NCBI RefSeq assembly: GCF_000142905.1
Contig: NW_013657620.1
Span: 24,207 to 88,206 of the forward strand
Length of the DNA: 64,000 nt
Direction: 5' to 3'
Source of the DNA: Thecamonas trahens ATCC 50062
Taxonomy: Eukaryota; Apusozoa; Apusomonadida; Apusomonadidae
In this document: one piece after another, positions 31,456 through 39,790 of the stretch
Position numbering within the stretch: the stretch's first letter is position 1
Layout: each line of letters opens with the position of its first letter
Position numbers and translations under genes: made by a program
The notes under the pieces: generated by a model
Told to the model about the DNA's origin: nothing
Database searches by the model: none
The model's input: the letters and a program-made list of their open reading frames with translations, nothing else

Positions 31456-32317
31456 ATGCAGGGCGGCAAGTCACTGCAGAGGATCAACTTTGACAATGTG
31501 GGGCCAATTGCCAGCTCGAGCCTGTTGCAGTTTGTGAATGGCTTTGTGCTCTCCTCTGTTCAGTTCCTCAATCGCTTCTCGGGCGTGTGCGAGGAGAAGC
31601 TCGGCAAGGTGGCCATTCAGCTCTCCCGTCTCGAGGCCACCATGGCCATTCTCGAGGCCAAGCTCGAGTCAGTTCCAGGCCTTGATCAGTACAACATACC
31701 CATTGCAGACTCGGACTCAGAGTCGGACGATGCATCGCCTGCTGCACACAGGCCAAACGGTGTCCGTGACTCGACGGCCGAAGAGTCTCCGGCGCCTGCT
31801 GCGCCTGCTGCCGCCGCTGCTCCTGTCGCTGCTGGTACGGACTGTTCCGATCGATCCCCTCCCTCCCTCTCTCCCCACGCTCTTCCTTTCTTCATTCCCC
31901 GCACTCACGCTCACGGTCGCTCGCTTGCACAGTACGGCTCGTCAAGGACAACCCAAAGTACAAGAAGTTCTTCCTCCAGATGCGGATGGGTGTGGACGAG
32001 CGCAACATCCGCAATCAGATGATGATTGCCGGCCTCAATCCGGACCTCATCACCACACCCAACGCGCCCGATCCGGATGTGGAAGGCGCTCTCGGCAACG
32101 AGATCACTCCAGTCCCCGGCGTGCTCTCCTCCGCGCCTCCTCCGCTTGCCCCGCCCCGCCGGCTGCATCGGACTCGGACTCGGACTCGTCGTCGTCCGAC
32201 GGGGCCTTTGTCGCCACCTCCCTCCCGCCGCCGCCTCCTCCGCCAGGCGCCCCGCCACTGGATCCCTTTGCGGGCGGCTCGGACGATGGCTCCGAGTCAG
32301 GCTGGTCGTCATCGTAG
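31456..32317 (+). CDS. WASHC3: WASH complex subunit 3 (CCDC53), two exons, one apparent 1-base deletion
   Basis: About 254 residues. Exon 1 (31456-31834) and exon 2 (31933-32317) are joined over a 98-bp intron, GTACGG to TTGCACAG, phase 1. The N-terminal half matches the family: FVLSSVQFLNRFSGVCEEKL, then the coiled coil LSRLEATMAILEAKLESVPGL. Exon 2 begins with the second conserved block, VKDNPKYKKFFLQMRMGV, NQMMIAGLNPDLI and APDPD. A -1 shift in CCCC 32149-32152 or 32154-32157 links to a poly-Pro, acidic SDSDSDSSSSDG tail ending in SGWSSS, as expected for this family. WASHC3 is part of the endosomal WASH regulatory complex that activates Arp2/3. The gene is divergent from the dysbindin-like gene. 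Confidence 0.92.
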
Positions 32318-32497
32318 CCCTTCCTCCCTCCCCCCCCCCTTCCAGCTCACGTCTCTGGACTGCCTGCGCTTCCTGGATGATCATCATTGAACACCGTCGT
32401 CCTTCGATAGCTGGACACTGTTGGCAGCGTCCAGCCAGCCGCTGACGACCGACTGACGGCCGACCACCGTCACACCTCTCCCTTCCCCCCCCCACCC

Positions 32498-35400
32498 ATG
32501 GCAGGCAAGCGGCGCAAGGCCCCGACAAGGGTTAGCCCCAGAAAGAGTCCCAAGCGGGCCAAGAAGCTTACGTCGTCACCAGAGGCGTCGCTGGACGATG
32601 GCGAGACGCAGGGCTTGGTGGGCATGGACGAGGTGGCGGGTGGCGACGGCTCCGAAACTGCGACCTTTTTTGGGACGGTCCTTGCTGCCGCAGGCGTCCG
32701 GCTCGACGCCACGCCAGCAAGCCATGGCCTGACCGCACCTCCGGCTGCAGTCCGCCAGGCGCTCAAGACCAAGCTGTACTTTGACGATACCGCCCGCGAG
32801 GCCTTTGTCAACTCGCTCCTCGAGTACCTCGACGAGGGCCCCGAGTTCCTGGTCAAGGCTCTGCGGCCCATGGTCCAAGTCAAGACCACGCCCGGGAGCG
32901 CCGGCCTCGCCGGCACGCCTGCGGCCTCGGCCGAGCCGCTTCTTCGGCTCTGCCTCGGCGTCGAGCCGGTCCAGACTCAGCTGGCCCTCGCTCTGCTCGA
33001 GGCCATTCCCGAGCATGCTGACGACTCGCCCGAGGTGCCCAAGCTCATTCTTGCCGCTTTTCGCTGGCTTGACACCGTTGTCGATGGCGCGGCCATTGCC
33101 ACCAAGCTCCTCGAGCTGCTCGACGCTGTGAGCAACGAGCTTCAGCGCGAGCTCATCCTGTTTCTCCCGGAGATTGTCGACGACGCCGCCCACGCCACCG
33201 TGGTCAAGGCGCTGCAGGCGCTCATGGAGGAGAAGCCGTTCCTTGCCGTCCCCATTCTCGACACGCTTGCCAACCTGCATCTGGAGGGCGACTTGCTGGT
33301 GGTCATCCGCGCGGCTGTCCTCTCGCGCCTGGCGTCGGTGCCCATCGATGAGGCGCCAATCATGGTCAAGTTCCTCCTGCAGACCTCGGCGTCGTCAGCG
33401 GCTGCACTCGGTGTTGTCATCCGCGAGCTGCGGGCCAACCTCGACTTTGTCTCCGAGGCTGCGCCTGGTGCCAGCGCGGCAGCCTCGGAGACGGCGGTGG
33501 GTGAGGCGCTGACGCTTGAGGCGCTCAAGGCCGGCATCCGGTTCCGCCCGGCCATTGCGCGCGGCTTTCTCAAGGACATCACCGCCACTCCGCTCGCCCA
33601 CATGCACCGCGGCATTGACCTCTGGATTCTGTTTGTCATTGCTTCGCTCGACTCGCGACGCAAGGCCGTCAAGTCGCTCCTTCGCAAAAAGGTCGCCGCG
33701 TGCTTCTTCACTCAGCCGCTGCTCTCGGCGGCCATTGTGGGCCACAGCCCGGCGCTGAAGGAGTACGTCCCGGTCATGCGCTCGCTCGCCGAAGAGCTCC
33801 TCCGCTCGCCGGCGCCCATCGTGGCCTCGTTTGGCGCTGCTTGGTACAAACTCCTCTTCACCGAGTTTGAATCGCCGCTTGCCCGGCAAGACATCTTGGC
33901 GTCGATCATGACCCACATCGGCTCGACGTCGTCGTCGGAAGTCACCGCCGCGCTCAACGTGCTTATCGATCTGGCGGCAGCGCCGACGACCGGCCGCTCC
34001 ATGCGCTCGTTTGTGCCGTTTTTCAAGGGCATGCTCGACTACCTCTTCACCCAGCCAAATGTCCATGTTCGCCTCCTCTTCCAGCTCTTTACCCTGCTGG
34101 CGGTTGGCGCGCCCATCGGCGCAGGCGCGCCTCTGGCTCGGAGCGCAAGTGGTGCCAATGCAGGCGCCCCGTCGTCGGTCTCGTCGTCGGCGTCGTCGGT
34201 GGCGTCGGGGCGGACGCCATCGGCCGGCCCAGGCACGGTCCCGTGGGAATCTGCGCTCCGTGACGAGCTCTTGATCATCATCCGCAAGCACGTCTCCAAC
34301 CCGGCCGCCAAGTTTAAGCGGATCGGCATTCTCGGAGCGGTTGCGCTCATTGCGGCGCTGGCGCCGTACACGGCGACCGAGCCTGGCCCGCCGCGGCTCG
34401 ACGAGGCCTCGCTCCATACCGAAGCCTTCTCGGGCGTCCGGCGCGAGATTGTCCTCATTCTTTCCATGCTCAAGGCGCACACAGCGTCGTTCCCGTCGGC
34501 GTATGCGTTTATGTGCGACGAGATGAGCGCTCTGCTGGTCCGGGGGCGGCTCCCGCGCGACCTTGTCTTTTACATCTCCTCGGAGCTCTCGTCGGTGGTG
34601 TTTGAGACCAAGTTTGTGATTGACAACACGGCCGAGGCCATGCCCAAGCCGAGCCTTGGTCTTGTTCCGGCGCGGCGGCTCAACCTCGACGTCAACGCGG
34701 CGACCGGCGAGTCGACGGCCGAGGTCGCCATCGCCGTTCTCAACCACCAGCTTGCTCCGGATCCTGCTGCCCGCGAAGTTCTGGTCGGCCTCTGCTCCGA
34801 GTTCCGCCTTCTTCACGTCTGCGAGCGCTCGCTGCAGGCCGGCTCGATGGAGGAGATTGACGCCATCCTCGGATGCCCGCTTGTTCTCTTTGACACCTCG
34901 GCGCTCGACGCCTTTGACCAGCTCTCGATTGCGGCCAAAGATGCCATCCTCCTCACTCTCTTCCAGGGCATCAACTGGTGCCGCGAGCTGCTCAACGCGT
35001 TTGCGCCGCCGGCGTCGGCGCCGTCGGCAGGAACCAAGGCCAAGGTCGCCGCCCGTCTCGCTAACATGCTTGAGCTCACTTCGTCGCTGCTCCCGCTGCT
35101 CCCACTCCACCCGGTCACCTTTCCGGTCATCGGGCGTGTCATGGAGCTCGAGGACGAGTCGGGCGCAGGATCGAGCTCGGTGACCAGCGGCAAGTCCGGG
35201 AGCGGCAAGGGCAAGGCGTCCAAGGGCAAGAGCAAGGCTTCGGCGTCGGCTGCAGCCGCAGGCAGCATGACAGTCGCCCTCCCGCCGCTCTGGCTTGCAT
35301 CATCGGGCTTTGCCAGTCTCTCGCTCTTCCTCCGCGAGCTCGACATGTCGGTCTTTTCGCTCCTCTCGTTCTCGGCCTTTGTGGTCTTCCCGCTTGCGGC

Positions 35401-36934
35401 GCTCGACGCTGACCGTGCGGCAGGGATGGGCGTGAGCCTCGCCTCGCAGCCGCATCTCCTCCATGTCCTCCTCTCGGACCTCCTTGCCAAGATCAAGCAC
35501 ATGCTCCCAGCGCGGTCGGCGTCGGGCAGGGTCGGGCCTGCGCTTCCGCCGGGCTTTGGCTCGGCAGCGCCTTCGTGGGAGACCGCGCACGCCTTTGCCA
35601 ACGTCGATGCCATGGGTCGCGATGCGTTCTTTGGTGCCACGGTGGCGCTCATCCCCGCCCTCTGCGAGCACCTCGAGCGGCTCAACTCGTTCCTCGCTCT
35701 CGATCCCGAGAGCCTTGCAAGCCTCGCACCGCATCTGGAGTCTGACGCCGGTGCGGCGCAGGCGAGGGCGATGGCCGCTCACCTCCTGGTCCTCCTCCTC
35801 AACATCTTTGAGTCGCTTTTCCTCTACCACGCGCTTGTGGAGCAGGGCGCGCGGGCATCGCTGGCGACGCTGCTTGCGGTGCCAGCGACGCGGATTGCGC
35901 CACACGCGGCGGTCGGGCTTGGGCTCGACTCGCCGGTAGCGAGCGGCGAGGGCACGGTGGCGGAACCTGAGGCAGCGCGGCTCTCAGCACTTGTTGGCGC
36001 CGCCTTTGACTACTTTTCTAACATCGGCGCCGCGCCGGCTTCGCACTCGCTCTGCTCGCCACTCATCGCGCTTCTCACGGCGCTGGCGACGCTCGAGCCG
36101 GGCTCGGAGCTCCTTGCGCGAGTCTCGACGCTTGCAGGCGCGTTTCTGGCGCGGCAATGGGATGGGGAGCCTGCACTCCGCTCGGAGCTAATTGCCTCGC
36201 TCCTCACGGCGTACATTCGTGAGTCGTCAACACCAGTGACAATCATCCACGAGGTGGTGACGACCCACATCGGCGGCTTTGTGAGCACAAGCGGCGACGA
36301 TGGCGAGGTCATGCCAGCGCTGACCAAGACCTCGCTCCCGGTCTTCTTCCGAGTCGTGCTCACGGAGCTTGTGGCGAACCTCGGGGTAGAGCCGCTGGCG
36401 GCGCGCGAGTCGGCCGAGTCGATCCCGGAGCGGCTGCAGCGGGTGGAGATCCTTGTGCGTGCGTTCTCTGTCCTGGCCAAGGCGACCAAGGTTTTTACCT
36501 CGCGGCCGTACCTGTTGCCAATTCTCAAGCACGGGACGACGTTTGCAGCCAAGATGTCCAAGCACATCACGGCGCTCGCGCCGTGCTTCCGGATATATGT
36601 CGGCGAGATCCAGACGGTCGTCAAGTGCATGCAAACATCGACCCGAATTCTGCAGGCCATCTGCGCCGAGTCCAAGATCATGGACTCGCACAAGCTTGGG
36701 CGGTTCGTGCCCAGGCTCCGCAAGGAGCTTGAGACGCTCATCTTCAAGGTCAAGGGCATGCTCTCGGCCAACAACCTCATGTCTGCGTTTTGGATGGGTA
36801 ACCTCAAGCACCGCAACTTGCTGGGCGAGGTTGTCTCGGACCGCATCGCGCCGGAACCGTCCGACTCGGACTCGGACGACGAGGATTCCGACGACGACGA
36901 GGAGGACGACGAGGCCGACGACGACGACGAGTAG
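32498..36934 (+). CDS. FANCD2: Fanconi anaemia group D2 protein
   Basis: 1478 residues, close to human FANCD2 (1451), in one exon. FANCD2 clamps DNA with FANCI at interstrand crosslinks and is monoubiquitinated to lock the clamp. Similarity runs along the length: the basic N-terminus MAGKRRKAPTRVSPRKSPK, LAAFRWLDTVVDGAAIATKL (human QLKWLDRVVDG), LILFLPEIVDDAAHA, PILDTLANLHLE, and EEIDAILGCPLVLF. The acceptor lysine is kept: FKRIGILGAV aligns to human YKLIGIIGAV, making Lys607 the counterpart of human Lys561. The tail is very acidic (DSDSDDEDSDDDEEDD). A Gly/Ser/Lys linker near 35160-35260 is low complexity. WASHC3 lies 180 bp upstream on the same strand. Confidence 0.93.
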   Translation: MAGKRRKAPTRVSPRKSPKRAKKLTSSPEASLDDGETQGLVGMDEVAGGDGSETATFFGTVLAAAGVRLDATPASHGLTAPPAAVRQALKTKLYFDDTAREAFVNSLLEYLDEGPEFLVKALRPMVQVKTTPGSAGLAGTPAASAEPLLRLCLGVEPVQTQLALALLEAIPEHADDSPEVPKLILAAFRWLDTVVDGAAIATKLLELLDAVSNELQRELILFLPEIVDDAAHATVVKALQALMEEKPFLAVPILDTLANLHLEGDLLVVIRAAVLSRLASVPIDEAPIMVKFLLQTSASSAAALGVVIRELRANLDFVSEAAPGASAAASETAVGEALTLEALKAGIRFRPAIARGFLKDITATPLAHMHRGIDLWILFVIASLDSRRKAVKSLLRKKVAACFFTQPLLSAAIVGHSPALKEYVPVMRSLAEELLRSPAPIVASFGAAWYKLLFTEFESPLARQDILASIMTHIGSTSSSEVTAALNVLIDLAAAPTTGRSMRSFVPFFKGMLDYLFTQPNVHVRLLFQLFTLLAVGAPIGAGAPLARSASGANAGAPSSVSSSASSVASGRTPSAGPGTVPWESALRDELLIIIRKHVSNPAAKFKRIGILGAVALIAALAPYTATEPGPPRLDEASLHTEAFSGVRREIVLILSMLKAHTASFPSAYAFMCDEMSALLVRGRLPRDLVFYISSELSSVVFETKFVIDNTAEAMPKPSLGLVPARRLNLDVNAATGESTAEVAIAVLNHQLAPDPAAREVLVGLCSEFRLLHVCERSLQAGSMEEIDAILGCPLVLFDTSALDAFDQLSIAAKDAILLTLFQGINWCRELLNAFAPPASAPSAGTKAKVAARLANMLELTSSLLPLLPLHPVTFPVIGRVMELEDESGAGSSSVTSGKSGSGKGKASKGKSKASASAAAAGSMTVALPPLWLASSGFASLSLFLRELDMSVFSLLSFSAFVVFPLAALDADRAAGMGVSLASQPHLLHVLLSDLLAKIKHMLPARSASGRVGPALPPGFGSAAPSWETAHAFANVDAMGRDAFFGATVALIPALCEHLERLNSFLALDPESLASLAPHLESDAGAAQARAMAAHLLVLLLNIFESLFLYHALVEQGARASLATLLAVPATRIAPHAAVGLGLDSPVASGEGTVAEPEAARLSALVGAAFDYFSNIGAAPASHSLCSPLIALLTALATLEPGSELLARVSTLAGAFLARQWDGEPALRSELIASLLTAYIRESSTPVTIIHEVVTTHIGGFVSTSGDDGEVMPALTKTSLPVFFRVVLTELVANLGVEPLAARESAESIPERLQRVEILVRAFSVLAKATKVFTSRPYLLPILKHGTTFAAKMSKHITALAPCFRIYVGEIQTVVKCMQTSTRILQAICAESKIMDSHKLGRFVPRLRKELETLIFKVKGMLSANNLMSAFWMGNLKHRNLLGEVVSDRIAPEPSDSDSDDEDSDDDEEDDEADDDDE

Positions 36935-36985
36935 GCGGTCGAAGCTGTCGTCTGTAAATGCATCACACATTTCCCCTTGCGGCCA

Positions 36986-38203
36986 CTACGCCGGCTCGTC
37001 GTCGTCAACATGTTCGGCCTCGGTCGCCTCATCGTCGCCGTCCTGAAGTGTCAGCGCCAGCAGTTGTTCCAGTAAGGCTTCGGCTTGGAAGCTGCCGGGC
37101 ATGCTGTCACCACGAACGAGCGAGGCGAGCAGGTCTTCGACGTGGACAACGTCGACGTCGCTCGAGGCGGCCGCCGGGTCTTCCTGGGGCGATGTGGGAG
37201 CCGCCGAAGCTGCGTCTTGGCTCTGGGGAGCATCAGAGCCGGCTGTGATCTTGTCAAGTGCGCGGACGAGAAGGCTGTGCCACGAGCTGTCGGCCGAGTT
37301 GGAGGCGGCAAAGAGCGAGGCCAGCGTGAGCGGCTCGGTCTTCGGTACACACAAGATGTCGAGCTCGGGCTCGTCGCGGGCGGCATACTCGTCGAGGTCG
37401 CAGAGCAGCGGGGTGGAGAGTGTCACCGCATAGGTGCACGTTGCTGGCTCGGAGATGGTGGAAATGGCGTTGAGCCCTGTGAGCGAGCACTCGAAGCTGA
37501 GCGAGGTGACACGCGGCTCGCCGGTGAGATCGCACGGAGTGCCAGCGTCATACTTTTCGACGTACCTTGCGGGAGGCATAGCGGCCGAGGCTGGATCGGC
37601 CTCCACCTTGCCAGCAGCAGGTGACTTGGCCGCAGCATCAGCACGGTCACTCCGCGGGGCGCGACCGAGAAAGAACTCTGCAGTGACAGCCTCTGTCTTT
37701 GGATCGCGATGATACTGGCGGACGTGTGAGCCGTAGCAGACCTCATACGTCCACCATCCATCGACCCGATACAAGCATTCGCCGAGTAGCGGTGCCAGCA
37801 GTTCCGCCTCGGATGCCTTGCCCGACTGCCCCACCCCGCGCTCGCCAGATCCATTACTCCCGCCACTGCTGCCTGCGGACGTCGTCGAGCTTGTGCTTGC
37901 CGCCGCCGTCGAGCTTGAGCCTGTGGCGTGCGGGTCGAGCGGAGACACGTCGTCCTGGCTCTGGTCGTGGCTCTGATCGCCCCGCGGTACAGCGCAGAGG
38001 TACTTCCGGCCGTCTGCACCGGTCATGGCCACCACCCGCGGGCCATCGACTGAGGTCAGCAGCAGGTCTGCGCCAGGGGCATGGAGGCCGACACGGAACT
38101 TGGTCTCGTCGAGCAGCGGGAGCAACGGCCCGCCACAGGCCGCCATGCCCACCATGGCGAGGATCATCCCGAGTATGGCCACTCGTGCTACTCTGTTTGT
38201 CAT
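36986..38203 (-). CDS. OS9: OS-9/Yos9-type ER lectin with MRH domain
   Basis: 405 residues. A signal peptide (1-22) leads into the OS-9 N-terminal region (KYLCAVP, 68-73), a Ser/Gly-rich insert (95-130), and the MRH lectin domain (about 140-270). The mannose-binding set is complete: tandem Trp150-Trp151, Gln163, Arg231, Glu252 and Tyr258, with cysteines at 143, 156, 224, 239, 256 and 268 for the three disulfides. OS-9 lectins read trimmed N-glycans on misfolded ER proteins and deliver them to the HRD1 ubiquitin ligase. The C-terminus is acidic (HVDDDEPA) with no KDEL/HDEL, like human OS-9 and unlike yeast Yos9. It converges on FANCD2 with 51 bp between stops. Confidence 0.9.
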   Translation of the reverse strand: MTNRVARVAILGMILAMVGMAACGGPLLPLLDETKFRVGLHAPGADLLLTSVDGPRVVAMTGADGRKYLCAVPRGDQSHDQSQDDVSPLDPHATGSSSTAAASTSSTTSAGSSGGSNGSGERGVGQSGKASEAELLAPLLGECLYRVDGWWTYEVCYGSHVRQYHRDPKTEAVTAEFFLGRAPRSDRADAAAKSPAAGKVEADPASAAMPPARYVEKYDAGTPCDLTGEPRVTSLSFECSLTGLNAISTISEPATCTYAVTLSTPLLCDLDEYAARDEPELDILCVPKTEPLTLASLFAASNSADSSWHSLLVRALDKITAGSDAPQSQDAASAAPTSPQEDPAAASSDVDVVHVEDLLASLVRGDSMPGSFQAEALLEQLLALTLQDGDDEATEAEHVDDDEPA

Positions 38204-38441
38204 GGTCTCTCACTCGGTGTGGGTAGTGGGGTGGTGGTGGGGGGGGGCGGAAGGGGGGAGGGAGGGGAGGGGGAGAGGGAGGATCGGTGACACGTTCGAT
38301 GACTTTCAGTCAGTCAGTCGTTGTTGGTTGGTTGCGGGGAGGGGATGGGATGGGGGGGGGGGATGGGGGGGGATGGGTATGATGTCCGCATCATCCCCGC
38401 ATCGGATGGTTGTGCTGTTTGTTCAGTATTGCGGAGGTAGT

Positions 38442-39386
38442 CTAGATGCCCGGAACATCGATCTTGCCCATGATGCCAGAGGCAGAGTCACCGGCCTCGT
38501 CGGCAGCCTCGGCCATGGCGATGGCTGGGTAGACGACAACAAGGACGCTGTGGACGCAGCCAAGGCAGCACGAGGCAATAGCCATGACAACGACAAAGTA
38601 GAAGGAGATGCCAAGCTTGAGCTTGTCTGCGCCGTCAAAGGTCTCCAGATCGTCGTTTGTCTGCGTCTTGTACACGATGGCGGCCAGGGCGGCGAGGAGG
38701 AACATCATGAAGTCGCAGCAGAGCGAGGGGAAGAGCGAGAGGTACCGCGGGCCTGCGGCAGCAGCAGTGGTGGCGCAGGGGAAGACGTCCGGGACGTCGC
38801 AGCCAGGCACGCCGCACGGCAGGCAGTCGCCGATCGACTCAAAGACAGACTCGCCGGCGCAGAAGAGGCAGGCGAGGATGAGGGCAGGAACGAGGCAGAG
38901 GAGGAACATGATGAGCAGGACGCGGGCGACCTTGCCGGCCGAATTCCAGCCCTTGCAAGCATTGGTGCTGCACTTGTCCGAAGACAGCGAGATCGTCTCC
39001 GTGCTTGGCTGGCCCGACGAGACCAGTTCCGGTGAGAGCTTGTACGTCACCTTGGAGATGCCGATCTGGTAGGTGATGGTCCCTGTGGCCGGCGAGGCAG
39101 CCTTGACGTCGCCCACGAGCCAGAGCTGAGCAGCAAAGCCGAGAATGAGACCGATGATGATGAGGATAAAGGCGATGCAGATGAGGCACTCAAAGCAGTA
39201 CATGCGGTTGTCGTCACCGTCCTTCTTCCCGCCACCGGAATCGTTCTTCTCCTCGTCCTTGTTGCGGTTGAACATGCCCTTGCCGTCCGACGATGACGAT
39301 GATGACGAGCCGATCTTCATCTCGCCACGCATGGCCTCCCCGGCCTTCTTCCTCATGTATGACATCGGTCCACGTCCTCTTCCCAT
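38442..39386 (-). CDS. Four-span membrane protein, family unknown
   Basis: 314 residues with four hydrophobic segments: LICIAFILIIIGLILGFAA (about 70-88), VLLIMFLLCLVPALILACLF, DFMMFLLAALAAIVY, and SFYFVVVMAIASCCLGCVHS. The first loop is the larger one and carries two cysteines (KCSTNACKGW). A second loop is Cys/Pro-rich. The N-terminus is cytosolic-looking, basic and Ser-rich. The topology recalls claudin, SUR7 or amastin tetraspan families, but I see no diagnostic motif of any of them. A pyrimidine-rich tract on the sense strand lies downstream of the OS-9 start, between the two genes. Confidence 0.75.
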   Translation of the reverse strand: MGRGRGPMSYMRKKAGEAMRGEMKIGSSSSSSSDGKGMFNRNKDEEKNDSGGGKKDGDDNRMYCFECLICIAFILIIIGLILGFAAQLWLVGDVKAASPATGTITYQIGISKVTYKLSPELVSSGQPSTETISLSSDKCSTNACKGWNSAGKVARVLLIMFLLCLVPALILACLFCAGESVFESIGDCLPCGVPGCDVPDVFPCATTAAAAGPRYLSLFPSLCCDFMMFLLAALAAIVYKTQTNDDLETFDGADKLKLGISFYFVVVMAIASCCLGCVHSVLVVVYPAIAMAEAADEAGDSASGIMGKIDVPGI

Positions 39387-39790
39387 GTTGCTTGTTTTTG
39401 CGGAACTAATCTACAAAGTCAGGTCTATCGCCTTCTCCTTCCCCCCTTCCCTCTCCCGCCTCCACCCCGTGCCTGTTACGCAACGGTGCGATCCGTTGCG
39501 CAACGCTTTTTTTTGTTGTGTTTTTGTGCACAATCTCTGCACCACTAGTGGTGGGCTGTTTCACCCCTCAGAGGGCCAGCTACAAGCCATACTCTCACCT
39601 AAGAACAACAGCGATAGTCTTACCTTCCACTTGCAGTCGTATATAAACATGGTGTGCTCTCTCCCTTCTTCCCTCCCCCCCCCCCCCAGGTAGAGGGAAA
39701 GAAATGGAGGACAGAGTGGCAATGACATGTCGGGGTGCACGTGCCGAGGCATTTGCAGCTGCCTGCCGGGTCGGCATCTTCATCGCACAT
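39387..39790. other. Intergenic, nothing coding
   Basis: About 400 bp with pyrimidine-rich DNA (39436-39470), a T-run (39507-39513), and poly-C (39675-39688). No gene is supported. Confidence 0.5.

Noticed and set aside
33395-35110. Long minus-strand ORF opposite FANCD2
   Set aside because: Composition is Arg/Gly/Glu-rich shadow of a GC-biased gene. The plus strand has a full-length family match.
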